Shown here: piece by piece, positions 9,204 through 17,969 of the stretch
Position numbering within the stretch: position 1 is the stretch's first letter
How the letters are laid out: every line of letters begins with the position of its first letter
From: Natronomonas salina
GTDB taxonomy: Archaea; Halobacteriota; Halobacteria; Halobacteriales; Haloarculaceae
Assembly: GCF_013391105.1 (NCBI RefSeq)
Contig: NZ_CP058335.1
Location: 2,790,001-2,854,000 of the forward strand
DNA: 64,000 nt
Direction: 5' to 3'
The notes under the pieces: generated by a model
What the model saw: only the letters and a program-made list of their open reading frames with translations
The model's database searches: none
What the model was told of the DNA's origin: nothing
Made by a program: the position numbers and the translations under genes

Positions 9204-9935
9204 CTACGGCTCGAAGACGCGGGCGGACTCGTCGGTCACGACGCCGTACCGGGCCGCCTCGAACTCCGGCGGTCCAGCCTCGCCCTCGTACCGCGACGCC
9301 AGGCTCGCCAGGACGGCGTCCCGGACGCAGGCGCGGGCGGCGCCGCCCACCGCGGTCGCGCTGCCGGCGAACCGCGAGAAGCCGCCGCCGGGGTCGGCTC
9401 CGACGACCACCGCGTCGCTGGTCGTCCCGGGGACGTCGGCGGCGTGGAGCAGCGTCGCTGCCTTGGCCTCGACGGCGGTCGCGAGCAACCCGGCCAGGCC
9501 GCCGTCGTCGAGGGCTCGCGTGGTGCCCACGAAGACGTTCACCGTCCCGGGGCGGAACCCCGGTTTCCCCTCGACCTGTTCGTCGCCCTTCACTTCGGGT
9601 GGAGCGCCGCCTCTCTCGGCGCTCCGGGCATCGACGTCCATCGGCAGCGCGGCGGGGTTCGAGAGCCCGGCGGTGGCGACGACCTCGACGGGACCGAGCC
9701 GAGCGCACCGCGCGTGGCGCTGACTGACGCCCGTGAGGAGTGTCGGGCCGGCGGCGCGGTCGCCGAGGCGCTCGTCGGCGTAGGCGGCGAGGTTGGTGCG
9801 GTCGAACCCCTCGGGCACGGTGAGGTTGTGGGCCGCGTCGGCCTCGCGGTACCCGCCGTCGAAGCCGTTCGAGAGCCACCGCGTCCCCTCGCTGCGGAGC
9901 GTCAGGCGGTCGTCGGTCCGGTCGTACTCGAACAT
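9204..9935 (-). CDS. cbiZ: Adenosylcobinamide amidohydrolase
   Basis: This 243-residue protein matches the CbiZ family, which removes the aminopropanol side chain of adenosylcobinamide so that archaea can salvage incomplete corrinoids through adenosylcobyric acid. Family features are the N-terminal WLSNGFDGG region, the central GLSNPAALP segment and the conserved GTVNVFVGTTRALDDGG run. It is the last gene of a six-gene overlapping leftward operon for cobamide assembly. Its ATG overlaps the stop of the cobD-like gene by one base (9935). Confidence 0.9.
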   Translation of the reverse strand: MFEYDRTDDRLTLRSEGTRWLSNGFDGGYREADAAHNLTVPEGFDRTNLAAYADERLGDRAAGPTLLTGVSQRHARCARLGPVEVVATAGLSNPAALPMDVDARSAERGGAPPEVKGDEQVEGKPGFRPGTVNVFVGTTRALDDGGLAGLLATAVEAKAATLLHAADVPGTTSDAVVVGADPGGGFSRFAGSATAVGGAARACVRDAVLASLASRYEGEAGPPEFEAARYGVVTDESARVFEP

Positions 9936-10948
9936 CAGCGCACCCCGTCGAGGACCGCCAGCAGGCGGTCGGTCGCCGCGCGGTCCCGGACGGCGATGCG
10001 GACGTGGGCGTCCAGGCCGCGGAACGTGGTCGCGTCGCGGAGGACGACGCCGCGGTTGCGGCAGGCCGTCAGGAGGTCCGCGGGGTCCGCCCCGACGTCG
10101 CAGAGCAGGAACGGCGCCGCCGAGGAGTGGACGTCGAAGCCCCTGGATTCGAGCCCCTCTCGGAGGTACTCGCGCTCCCTGGTGACGCGCTCGCGGGTCT
10201 CGGCGACGAACGTCTCGTCGCCCATCGCGTGGGCGCCGACCGCGGCGGCGGGGCCACCGAGCGACCAGGCGGGGCGGGCGGTCCGGAGGCGCTGGAGGAG
10301 GTCACCCCCGGCGACGGCGAAGCCGGCGCGGAGCCCCGGCAGCCCGAACAGCTTCGTCAGCGAGCGCGCGACGACGACGCCCGGACGCCCCGCGAGCGAG
10401 TCCCGCTCCGTGAACCCGAGGAACGCCTCGTCGGCCAGCAGGACCGTTCCGGCCTCGGCACAGCGGTCGGCGAAGGCCGCGAGCGCCGACCCGTCGGGAA
10501 GGTCGCCGGTGGGGTTGTTGGGCGTGCAGACGACCGCCATCGCGTGGTCCGCGGGGTCGCGGTCGAGGAGTTCGTCGTGGGGGACGTGGACGACCTCGCC
10601 GCCGGCCAGTTCGACCTCGCGGGCGTACTCGCCGAAGGAGGGGTACGGCACCAGGACGGTGTCGCTGGGCGAGACGGCGACGCCGACGGCCAGACGGATG
10701 GCGGCGAGGCCGCCCGCGGTGGGCACGACCGCCGCCGGGTCGCAGCCGACGTAGTCGGCGGCCGCCGCGCGGAACTCGGGGTAGCCGTCGTTGGGGTACG
10801 ACCGGGCGTCGTCGAAGGCCGCCTCGTAGACCGCCCGGGAGCCGTCGGGGACGCGAGGGTTGACGTTCGCGCTCAGGTCGAGGACGTCCGGCTCGTCGCT
10901 GGAGCCGTGGGGGACGCGCCCGGCGTCGGCGACGCTGTCAGGGTCCAT
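9935..10948 (-). CDS. cobD: PLP-dependent aminotransferase-fold enzyme, probable L-threonine-O-3-phosphate decarboxylase
   Basis: The 337-residue fold-type I PLP enzyme has the Schiff-base lysine at 199 in SLTKLFGLPG, the YPNDGYPEFR and CTPNNPTG segments, and the DEAF aspartate near 173. The family also contains histidinol-phosphate aminotransferase. Its place between cobY and cbiZ argues for CobD, which makes (R)-1-amino-2-propanol O-2-phosphate for the nucleotide-loop linker. The start overlaps the end of cobY by 11 bases. Confidence 0.85.
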   Translation of the reverse strand: MDPDSVADAGRVPHGSSDEPDVLDLSANVNPRVPDGSRAVYEAAFDDARSYPNDGYPEFRAAAADYVGCDPAAVVPTAGGLAAIRLAVGVAVSPSDTVLVPYPSFGEYAREVELAGGEVVHVPHDELLDRDPADHAMAVVCTPNNPTGDLPDGSALAAFADRCAEAGTVLLADEAFLGFTERDSLAGRPGVVVARSLTKLFGLPGLRAGFAVAGGDLLQRLRTARPAWSLGGPAAAVGAHAMGDETFVAETRERVTREREYLREGLESRGFDVHSSAAPFLLCDVGADPADLLTACRNRGVVLRDATTFRGLDAHVRIAVRDRAATDRLLAVLDGVR

Positions 10949-11519
10949 CGGCGAGCACCTCCGCGACGGCCGCGTCGTCGGGCCGGTTGACGTTCACCGC
11001 GAGCCGGGCGTCGTAGCTGACGTGGACCGTCTCGTCGTCGGTCACCCCTACGATGTTCACCCCGGTCGGCGAGAGTTCGTGACCACCGTGAGCGCGCGTC
11101 GAATCGGCGCTGACGCCCAGCGCCTCCTTCAGCGCCGTCGGGACGCAGACGGTCAGCGAACTGCCGTCCGCCCGGCATTCGGTCTCGTATACATCTAGGA
11201 CCCTATCCACGACGTCGCCGGCCAGCAGCGGGAGGTCCGAGACGACCGTGAGGACGGGCCGCTCTACGGACTCGAGTGCGGTCCCGAGGTCCGCGACGTA
11301 GCCGTCGCCGTCGGTCTCGACGGTGGGGACGCGACCCTCGAGGTGGGCGGCCGTCTCGGGGGCCAGCGGCGAGGTGACGGCGTGGATTGCCTCGACCCGG
11401 CTCGTCTCGAGGGCTGCCAGGACCCGGTCGACCATCGGCTCGCCGGCGACCTCGAACAGCGGCTTCTCGCCGCGGTCGAGGCGGGTTCCGCGGCCGCCGC
11501 ACATCAGAAGTACATCCAC
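10938..11519 (-). CDS. cobY: Adenosylcobinamide-phosphate guanylyltransferase
   Basis: This 193-residue nucleotidyltransferase has the GTP-binding signature MCGGRGTRLD at residues 7-16 followed by EKPLFEVAG, as in archaeal CobY, the non-orthologous replacement of bacterial CobU. It activates adenosylcobinamide phosphate to the GDP form before CobS acts. VVSDLPLL supplies the likely metal-binding aspartate. It overlaps cobS by 16 bases and the cobD-like gene by 11 bases, so translation is probably coupled. Confidence 0.9.
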   Translation of the reverse strand: MDVLLMCGGRGTRLDRGEKPLFEVAGEPMVDRVLAALETSRVEAIHAVTSPLAPETAAHLEGRVPTVETDGDGYVADLGTALESVERPVLTVVSDLPLLAGDVVDRVLDVYETECRADGSSLTVCVPTALKEALGVSADSTRAHGGHELSPTGVNIVGVTDDETVHVSYDARLAVNVNRPDDAAVAEVLADGP

Positions 11520-12256
11520 GTGACCACCCCCGCGTGGAGCGCCGCGACGCGTCCGAGTTCGTTGACGGCGCCGAAGACGTCGCCGTTGACGCCGCCGACG
11601 TGGCGTTCGCCCCAGCCGACGAGCGAGACCGCGACGACCGGCCCAGTGAGGACGGCGACGAGCGCGGCCGGCGAGGGGAACGTCAGCAGGGCCGCCGGGA
11701 CGGCCGCGAGCGCCGGCCCAGCCAGCAGCGCCGGCTCGGCGTTCCGCGTGAACTGCGAGCCGATCCCCTCGTGGCTGGCGGTGCCGATGCAGGCGACCGT
11801 CGCCATCCCGAGCTTGGCGCCGACCTCGGCGGCGATGACGAGCAGGAGCGCGAGGATCTCGGGGAGGCCGGCGAGCGCGAGGCCTGCGAGTGCGAGGCCC
11901 GCGACGACGACGGCGACGGCGCTGACCGCGCCGACGCCGACGGTGGTGTCCTTCAGGACGTCCCGGCGGCCGTCGTCCTCGTGGACCGCCGCGGCGTCGC
12001 CGAGGTCGGCGACCCCGTCGAGGTGGGCGATGCCGGTGACCGCGACGAGCGCCAGGAGGTAGGCGAACGCCGCGGCGGCGCCGGGCAGGACGAGGAACGG
12101 AAGCGCCGCGAGCGCGCCGACGAGGTAGCCCACCAGCGGGAACGCGGCGGGGAACTCCTGGAAGCGGAGCCAGTCGCGCTCGCGGGACTCGACCGGCAGG
12201 CGGGTCAGGAAGGCGACGCCGCCGCGGAGGCCGCTGGCGATCTCGTTCAGAGCCAC
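11504..12256 (-). CDS. cobS: Adenosylcobinamide-GDP ribazoletransferase (cobalamin synthase)
   Basis: Starting at GTG 12256, this gives a 250-residue polytopic membrane protein. It has the CobS hallmarks FLTRLPV near the N-terminus, GIAHLDGVADLGDA with the Asp-rich metal-binding loop around residues 90-105, and several hydrophobic segments rich in Ala, Leu and Val. It joins adenosylcobinamide-GDP to alpha-ribazole phosphate at the membrane. The GTG start overlaps the end of cbiB by about ten bases; longer upstream frames are shadows of cbiB. Confidence 0.9.
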   Translation of the reverse strand: MALNEIASGLRGGVAFLTRLPVESRERDWLRFQEFPAAFPLVGYLVGALAALPFLVLPGAAAAFAYLLALVAVTGIAHLDGVADLGDAAAVHEDDGRRDVLKDTTVGVGAVSAVAVVVAGLALAGLALAGLPEILALLLVIAAEVGAKLGMATVACIGTASHEGIGSQFTRNAEPALLAGPALAAVPAALLTFPSPAALVAVLTGPVVAVSLVGWGERHVGGVNGDVFGAVNELGRVAALHAGVVTWMYF

Positions 12257-13167
12257 CGGACCACCCCCGCGAGCGCGACGGTGCCGTAGGCGGCGACGCC
12301 CGCCCGCCGGACGGCCGCGACGGCGGCCCGGCCGTCGGCGACCGTCGGGTGGTCGGCCACCTCGTTGAGGACGTAGCCGCCGGGCTTCTCGAGACGGACG
12401 TTCAGCGCGGCGGCGAGGGCGCCCATCGGCCAGCCGGCGTTCGGCGACGGCGTGGCGCGGGCGTAGCGGCGCGCCCGCCACGGGGCGTCCGGGTCGCCCG
12501 CAGCCAGGCCGACGAGGAGAGCGGTCAGCCGGGCGGGGACGAACATCACGAGGTCGTCGAGACGGGCGCTCCCCCAGCCGAAGGCGCCGGGGTAGCCGAG
12601 CATCGAGTCCAGCGTGTTGACGGCCTTGACGAACGCCGCGCCCGCGGCGGCCGCCGGCAGCGAGACGAACGACAGGACGGCGAAGGCGAACAGTGGGGCG
12701 ACGAGGCCGTCCGAGAGGTTCTCGGCGAGGCTCTCGACGGCGGCGCTCCGGACGAGTTCGGGGGAGAGGCCGGCGACGTCGCGGCCGACCAGCGCCGGGA
12801 GTGCCTCGCGGGCGGCCTGGAGGTCGTCTGCGCTGTCGGCGACGACCCGCTCCCCGACGTCCAGGAGGAGCCGGAGACTGGTCGTGGTCCAGAGGGCGAG
12901 TCCGGCGAGGACCGAGACGACGACGGCGTGCAGCGGCGTCGCGAGCCACAGCAGGCCGTAGACGAGCGCGGCCGCGCCAAGCGGGAGCGCGAGGGCGACG
13001 AGGGCGCCGACGAGCCGCGGGGCGGGGTACTCGCGGTGGGCGATCCCGTCGACGAGGCGGCCGAACCACGCCACCGGGTGGAGCTCGGCCGGCGGCTCCT
13101 GGAACGCCCAATCGAGGACGGCGGCGACCGCGACGGCGACGGTGACGCCGAGCGGCGTCGCGGTCAC
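12247..13167 (-). CDS. cbiB: Adenosylcobinamide-phosphate synthase CbiB
   Basis: GTG 13167 starts a 306-residue integral membrane protein. Family motifs are the early FQEPPAELHPVAWFG segment, ENLSDGLVAPLF in the middle, and NTLDSMLGY followed by the conserved PNAGWPMGALAAAL region. CbiB attaches aminopropanol phosphate to adenosylcobyric acid and so uses both the CobD product and the CbiZ product encoded in the same operon. The start overlaps the stop of the upstream HAD gene by four bases. Confidence 0.9.
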   Translation of the reverse strand: MTATPLGVTVAVAVAAVLDWAFQEPPAELHPVAWFGRLVDGIAHREYPAPRLVGALVALALPLGAAALVYGLLWLATPLHAVVVSVLAGLALWTTTSLRLLLDVGERVVADSADDLQAAREALPALVGRDVAGLSPELVRSAAVESLAENLSDGLVAPLFAFAVLSFVSLPAAAAGAAFVKAVNTLDSMLGYPGAFGWGSARLDDLVMFVPARLTALLVGLAAGDPDAPWRARRYARATPSPNAGWPMGALAAALNVRLEKPGGYVLNEVADHPTVADGRAAVAAVRRAGVAAYGTVALAGVVRWL

Positions 13168-13784
13168 GCGATCACCTCCAGGGTCTCCGGGAGCTCCGCG
13201 AGCGGGGTCTCTCCCACGTCGACGAACCGGCCGCCCGCGGCCTCGACGCCGCCGTCCGTCTCGGGGTCGTCGCCGACGTGGACCAGGTCGGCGACGTCGG
13301 CGTCCAGCTGCCGCGCGACGGCCTCGAAGGCGCGCCGGTCGGGTTTCCGCCAGCCGCAGCCGACGCTCGTGACGACCGCGTCGAAGGCGTCCCGGAGGTC
13401 CGCGCGGATGAGCGTCCGCCGGGCGAGTTCGGGGACGCTGCAGTTCGAGCAGACGCCGACGGGACCGCGCTCCCGCGCCGCCTCGACGGCCGCCAGCGCG
13501 CCCTCGCGCCGCTCGACGTCGGGGTCGAAGGCGGCGACGACGGCCCGCCGGGCGGCGTTGTTCGGCGCGTCGACGTCGCGGGAGGCCAGCGCCGCCGAGA
13601 CGTGCGCGGGGAGGGGAACCTCTGCGCCGTCGGGGGCGTCGATATGCACCTCGCGGTAGGCGGCGCCGAAGTCCTCGGGGACGGAGACGTCCCGCGCCCG
13701 GAGTTCGCGGGCGACGGCCGCCGCGGGGTCGTCGGGGACGTCGGCGTCGACGAGCGTGTCGAAGAGGTCGAACGAGACTGCCAC
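13164..13784 (-). CDS. HAD-superfamily hydrolase in cobamide operon
   Basis: The 206-residue protein has HAD motif I FDLFDTLVD at residues 5-13, motif II in CSNCS, motif III lysine in WRKPDRRAF and motif IV VGDDPETD. It is the first gene of the overlapping cob operon and shares a GTGA junction with cbiB. HAD enzymes are phosphatases, so it could remove the phosphate from adenosylcobalamin 5'-phosphate or act on another linker intermediate. That role is inferred from position only; a general metabolite phosphatase is equally possible. Confidence 0.8.
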   Translation of the reverse strand: MAVSFDLFDTLVDADVPDDPAAAVARELRARDVSVPEDFGAAYREVHIDAPDGAEVPLPAHVSAALASRDVDAPNNAARRAVVAAFDPDVERREGALAAVEAARERGPVGVCSNCSVPELARRTLIRADLRDAFDAVVTSVGCGWRKPDRRAFEAVARQLDADVADLVHVGDDPETDGGVEAAGGRFVDVGETPLAELPETLEVIA

Positions 13785-13830
13785 TGTCGCGGTGTACCCC
13801 CGCGGACACCTTGAAACTCGCGGGGTCGGC

Positions 13831-14610
13831 TCAGACGGCGTCCTCGACGACGCCGACGAGTTCGTCCCGGAGGGCGCCGGTCCGCGCCGCGACGAACCAG
13901 TCCTCGCCGCTCGCGGTCTCGTGGCCCACCGCCTCGACGAACAGTTCGCCGAGCAGTTGCTCCTCGTCGTCGGGGCGGTAGGCGACCGCGCCGTCGAGCC
14001 GGCCGCGCGCCAGCAGGCCCCAGTGGACCGACGGACTCCAGCTCTCCAGCCGCCGCTTGCAGGCCGACTCGACGCCGCGATCGATCCGCTCGGAGACGGC
14101 GCTGGCCTCGGCGTCCCGCTTCACGTCGTGGCCGATGACCGACATCACCGTCGCGGCCTCCGGGTCGACCGCCGGCGACTCCGTTCCGTCGACCCGGTCG
14201 CCGCCGTAGCGGAGTCCTTCGCCGCGCCGGCAGACGTACAGGTCGTCCGGCACGGGCGCGTGGACGACCGCCAGTTCGGTCCGGCCGTCGACGAGGAGCG
14301 TGACCGCGGTCGCGAACGACGGCAGCCCGGCCTCGAAGTTGTTCGTCCCGTCGAGCGGGTCGACGACCCAGCGGTAGCGGTCGACGCCGGCGTGGACGCC
14401 CGACTCCTCGGCGTCGACCGTGTGGTCGGGGAACGCCGCCCGGACGACGTCCAGCATCCGCGCCTCCGACTCGACGTCCGCGCTGGACTTCGCGTCCGTC
14501 GCGAGGAAGGTGGCCTCGGAACTGCCGTCCTCGAAGACCGTCTCCAGGTAGCGGCCGCCGGCCAGGCAGGCAGCGACAGCGACGGATTCGGCGTTCTCTG
14601 GGAGGGACAT
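13831..14610 (-). CDS. Inositol-monophosphatase family protein
   Basis: From ATG 14610 the protein has 259 residues and the lithium-sensitive phosphatase core. The metal-binding glutamate lies in DAEESG, and DPLDGTNNFEAGLP supplies the two aspartates and backbone contacts. The C-terminal WDxAAG motif is weak (GRLDGAVAYRPDDEEQ), so substrate preference is uncertain among inositol phosphate, fructose bisphosphate and PAP. It lies 46 bases upstream of the cob operon in the same direction. The longer frame beginning at 14766 adds an Arg-rich extension that overlaps truD and is unlikely. Confidence 0.8.
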   Translation of the reverse strand: MSLPENAESVAVAACLAGGRYLETVFEDGSSEATFLATDAKSSADVESEARMLDVVRAAFPDHTVDAEESGVHAGVDRYRWVVDPLDGTNNFEAGLPSFATAVTLLVDGRTELAVVHAPVPDDLYVCRRGEGLRYGGDRVDGTESPAVDPEAATVMSVIGHDVKRDAEASAVSERIDRGVESACKRRLESWSPSVHWGLLARGRLDGAVAYRPDDEEQLLGELFVEAVGHETASGEDWFVAARTGALRDELVGVVEDAV

Positions 14611-14753
14611 GGACTCGGTTCGTGGGTGGGTCCCGGCTAAGGGATTTCGGTTCGCCGTCCGTCTCATAGGGCCATCCCGGCGGAATCCAGATCGCGGGGC
14701 GTCCCAGCCCGGAGAGGCAAGACGCTTGAGCGGGGCCCACCAACCCCCGGCCG

Positions 14754-16088
14754 ATGCGAGAGGCACATCCGGTCGAGCGGGCCGTCGGGATCGACTACTA
14801 CGTCTCCGGGACCGACGGCGTCGGCGGCCGCCTGCGCGACCGACCGGCCGACTTCCGGGTCCGCGAACGGGAGTCCTTCGACGTTGACCTCCACCCGGAG
14901 GACGCCGACACCGGGTCGTACCCCCACCTCGTCTTCCGGGCGACGCTCCGGGGGTGGGACACGAACGACTTCGCGTCGGCGCTCTCCGACGCGCTGGGCG
15001 TGAGCCGCGAGCGGGTCTCGTGGGCCGGCACGAAGGACAAGCACGCCGTCACGACGCAGCTGTTCTCGGTGAAGCTGGAGACGAACGACCTGCCCGAGCT
15101 GGACCACGCCGACGTCGAGGTGCTGGGGCGGGCCGGCCGCCCCGTGCTGTTCGGCGACCTGGCTGGCAACGAGTTCGAGGTCGTCGTCCGGGACGCGGAG
15201 CGACCGGCGAACGCCGACGGGATCGCCGCGGAACTCCGGACGTTCGCCGCCGACGGGGCCGACTCCGAAGACGCGGAGGGTCGGGTCGCCGTCCCGAACT
15301 TCTTCGGCCAGCAGCGCTTCGGGTCGATGCGACCGATCACCCACCGCGTGGGGCTGGACGTCGTCCGCGGCGACTGGGAGTCGGCCGCGGTCCGGTACGT
15401 CTGCGAGTCCAGCGATCGCGAGCCCGACGCGACCCGGGAGGCCCGCGAGGAGGTCGGGGAGACGCGCGACTGGCAGGCGGCGCTGGACCTGCTGCCGGGC
15501 CGGCTGCGCTACGAGCGCGCCATCGCCTCGCGGCTGGCGGAGGGCGCCGCGGAGCCGGCGGACTACCGCGAGGCCCTCGAGCGGCTGCCCACGAACCTCC
15601 AGCGCATGTTCGTCAACGCCGCGCAGTCCTACGCGTTCAACCTGATGCTCTCCGAGCGGCTCGAACGGGGGCTGCCGTTCGGTCGGCCGGTCGAGGGCGA
15701 CGTGGTCTGCTTCGCTGACGACGACGGCCTGCCGGACCCCGACAGAACCCAGGTGGTCGATGCGGGCCGGGTCGAGACGGTGGCGAGACACTGCGAGCGC
15801 GGGCGGGCGTTCGTCACCGCGCCGCTGGTCGGGACTGACACCGAGTTCGGCGACGGCGAACCCGCCGAAATCGCCAGGGAGGTCCTCGACGACCTGGACA
15901 TCGAACCCTCAGACTTCTCGCTGCCTGGCGAGTTCGATTCTACGGGGACGCGACGGGCGATCAGGGTTACGACCGACCTGGAGTTGGAGGAAGAGCCACT
16001 GACGCTGCGCTTCTCGCTGCCGAAGGGGAGCTACGCGACGGTCGTCGCCCGGGAGTTCCTGAAGGCCGACCCGGACGCCCTCTCCTAG
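14754..16088 (+). CDS. truD: tRNA pseudouridine(13) synthase TruD
   Basis: This 444-residue protein has the TruD signature [13 protein letters not shown] with catalytic Asp95, a later NFFGQQRFG motif, and the C-terminal [15 protein letters not shown] block. TruD converts a specific uridine in tRNA to pseudouridine. The archaeal version carries the typical insertion domain in the middle (about 180-330). The ATG lies just after CCGGCCG, with an AGACGCTTGAG segment about 25 nt upstream. Confidence 0.93.
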   Translation: MREAHPVERAVGIDYYVSGTDGVGGRLRDRPADFRVRERESFDVDLHPEDADTGSYPHLVFRATLRGWDTNDFASALSDALGVSRERVSWAGTKDKHAVTTQLFSVKLETNDLPELDHADVEVLGRAGRPVLFGDLAGNEFEVVVRDAERPANADGIAAELRTFAADGADSEDAEGRVAVPNFFGQQRFGSMRPITHRVGLDVVRGDWESAAVRYVCESSDREPDATREAREEVGETRDWQAALDLLPGRLRYERAIASRLAEGAAEPADYREALERLPTNLQRMFVNAAQSYAFNLMLSERLERGLPFGRPVEGDVVCFADDDGLPDPDRTQVVDAGRVETVARHCERGRAFVTAPLVGTDTEFGDGEPAEIAREVLDDLDIEPSDFSLPGEFDSTGTRRAIRVTTDLELEEEPLTLRFSLPKGSYATVVAREFLKADPDALS

Positions 16089-16388
16089 CGGCGGCCTTCG
16101 CTCGTCGCGGTTCTCGCTCCCGAGGGTCGCTCACGGTTCACTGCGTTCACCGTTCGAGTTCTCGAGACGCTCGCTGTACTCGCGTCTCACCTTTGCTCCG
16201 ACGCGCGCAGCTCACGGGTCGCTCCGCTCCCCGTTCGCTCGTCGCGGTTCTCGCTCCCTGGGGTCGCTCCGAACCGCGCTCGTCTCGCGGCTCACTTCGT
16301 TCACCGCTCGACTTCCGAGGCGCTCCCGCGGGTCGCGCCTCGCTCCCGAACCGCCCCGCTTATCGGCCCGCGTCGCCTGCCCCCGGAC
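16089..16388. repeat. Low-complexity CGCTC/TTCACT-rich intergenic region with internal direct repeat
   Basis: No gene is visible in this 300-base gap. It is made of reiterated CGCTC, GTTCAC and TCGCGG words. A 36-base unit beginning TTCGCTCGTCGCGGTTCTCG occurs at 16097-16132 and again at 16234-16269 with two mismatches. A further 35-base stretch at 16278-16312 recurs with three mismatches at 34737-34771. Similar word-salad gaps are common between haloarchaeal genes; their role is unknown. Confidence 0.7.
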
Positions 16389-17111
16389 ATGGAGTGTCGG
16401 TGCTGTGCGACGACGCTGGAGCGGCCGGGTGACTACTGCCTGGTCTGTCGCAGCGCCAACACCGACACCGCGGTCATCGACTGCGAGCGCGAGCGCGCGA
16501 CCGTCACCTGCCTGCTCGAGGAGACGGTCGTCGCCGAGCGGACGGTCACGACGAAGCGGGAGACCGACGAGCGGTGGGCGCCGGCCGAACTCCGGAACTT
16601 CGCGGGCCGCATCGCCGACGAGGTCCGCCGGAAGCGCCCCGAGGAGGTCTACGCCACCGGTCACCGCGACGTCCTGCAGGCGATCCGGGCGGATCTCCAC
16701 TACCCCTTCTACCGCGTGGCCGACGACGACCCCGTCGAGGCGGTCGTCCGCAAGCGCGGCGACCCAGCCCTGGAGGTCGTCGAGGCGCCCGTCGAGGAGA
16801 AGCTCGGCGGCAGCCACTCGACGGTGATCGGCGACCGGGCGGGGCGGCGGGCCCTGCAGACCGTCGCCGGCCACCCCCACGTCAAGAAGATCATCCCCGG
16901 CCCCATCGACGCCGGCGGCGCCAGCTCCCCGACCGGCGTCCGGGCGAAGGCGACCCGCGCCGACGAGCACGGCAACGTCCGGCTCCTCCTCCGGGACGGC
17001 TCCAGCGTCCAGGAGAACCGCGTCGTCACCACCGCCGGCGACCGCGAACTCGGCGAGCACGTCCGCGACGACCTCAACGACGCGCTCGCCGAGGCGGAAC
17101 TCAGGGACTGA
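16389..17111 (+). CDS. DUF2103 metal-binding protein
   Basis: The 240-residue protein begins with a Cys-rich knuckle (Cys3, Cys5, Cys6, Cys17, Cys20) that is probably a zinc site. The body contains YATGHRDVLQAIRADL and the VIGDRAGRRALQTVAGHPHVKKIIPGPI segment characteristic of DUF2103, an archaeal family of unknown function. C-terminal blocks rich in Gly and Arg (GVRAKATRADEHGNVRLLL) could bind nucleic acid. The gene follows the repeat-rich gap and precedes a small membrane protein by 45 bases. Confidence 0.8.
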   Translation: MECRCCATTLERPGDYCLVCRSANTDTAVIDCERERATVTCLLEETVVAERTVTTKRETDERWAPAELRNFAGRIADEVRRKRPEEVYATGHRDVLQAIRADLHYPFYRVADDDPVEAVVRKRGDPALEVVEAPVEEKLGGSHSTVIGDRAGRRALQTVAGHPHVKKIIPGPIDAGGASSPTGVRAKATRADEHGNVRLLLRDGSSVQENRVVTTAGDRELGEHVRDDLNDALAEAELRD

Positions 17112-17156
17112 CACCGAACCCGGCTTTTAGGCGCGGAGCGGCGTACCCCGGGAGCG

Positions 17157-17531
17157 ATGGACGACCGCGAGATCCCGCTGGGCCTCGACGGCCACGCGCT
17201 GGCGATCCTCTTCGCCTCCTCGATGGCGACCGCCGTCGGCGCGGTGCTCGTCGGGGCGCCCGCACTGGCGCCCGTGGCCGCCGGAGGCGTGGGGGTCGGT
17301 CTCGGCGGCGGGCTGCTCTGGGGGCAGTTCCACCTCCGCCGGGCCGTCGCGCGGCAGTTGCTGACCTGGGGCGAGTCGGTCGAGGACGTCCGGCTGGCGG
17401 ACGGCGGGTTCGTCCCCCGGTGGGAGGTCCGACTCGACGGCGGCGACCGGACGGTCGCGCTCGTCGGCACGGCGTTCGGCCCCCAGAACCCGCTGTTCCT
17501 CGAGGACGAGGACGGCCTCCGGCGGGTCTGA
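17157..17531 (+). CDS. Small membrane protein, unknown function
   Basis: This 124-residue protein starts MDDREIPLGLDGH and has a hydrophobic region at about 18-60 that fits two closely spaced membrane helices, separated by a Pro/Val segment. The remaining 60 residues are soluble and beta-rich (DVRLADGGFVPRWEVRLDGG). It probably sits in the cytoplasmic membrane with a cytoplasmic tail. I recognise no family. Confidence 0.6.
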   Translation: MDDREIPLGLDGHALAILFASSMATAVGAVLVGAPALAPVAAGGVGVGLGGGLLWGQFHLRRAVARQLLTWGESVEDVRLADGGFVPRWEVRLDGGDRTVALVGTAFGPQNPLFLEDEDGLRRV

Positions 17532-17549
17532 CGGGAGGACCCGGCTGGA

Positions 17550-17867
17550 CTAGCTTGTCGGGCCGGCGGCGCTCTGGACGCGCCAGCCGCCCTCGACGCC
17601 GCAGGCCTCGCGGACCTCGTAGCCGATCTCGGTGTCCGGGTCGATCCGCTCGCCGTCGACTGATTCGACCCGGAGCGGGACGTCCAGTGAGTCGCCGCAG
17701 CAGCCGACGCCGACGAACTCCTCGAAGACGTCGCCCTCGGCGGCGCGGTCGCGGGTCTTCCGGAGGTACGCCCGGAACCACGGGGTCTCCACCTGCGAGC
17801 GGCCCCACTCGCTGAGGTCCGCCGGGTAGGACAGCACCAGTCGGGTCGCCGCGTCGGTCGATGCCAT
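17550..17867 (-). CDS. Hypothetical protein with GVGCCGDS motif
   Basis: From ATG 17867 the protein has 105 residues. It contains an FVGVGCCGDSLDVPL segment with adjacent cysteines and a third cysteine in REACGVEGGW. It has no signal or membrane segment. It looks like a conserved haloarchaeal protein of unknown function. A much longer frame continues upstream to 18437 only because it lies antisense to the eL43/RpoP genes. Confidence 0.6.
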   Translation of the reverse strand: MASTDAATRLVLSYPADLSEWGRSQVETPWFRAYLRKTRDRAAEGDVFEEFVGVGCCGDSLDVPLRVESVDGERIDPDTEIGYEVREACGVEGGWRVQSAAGPTS

Positions 17868-17969
17868 ACGTCGACGTCGTGGCTTCGGGGGCAAAGCGCT
17901 GTCGCCGAGCGGGTGGTTCCGGGCCAAAACGTGGGGTTTATCCGTTCCCTGCGTCGAAGATAGGATACT

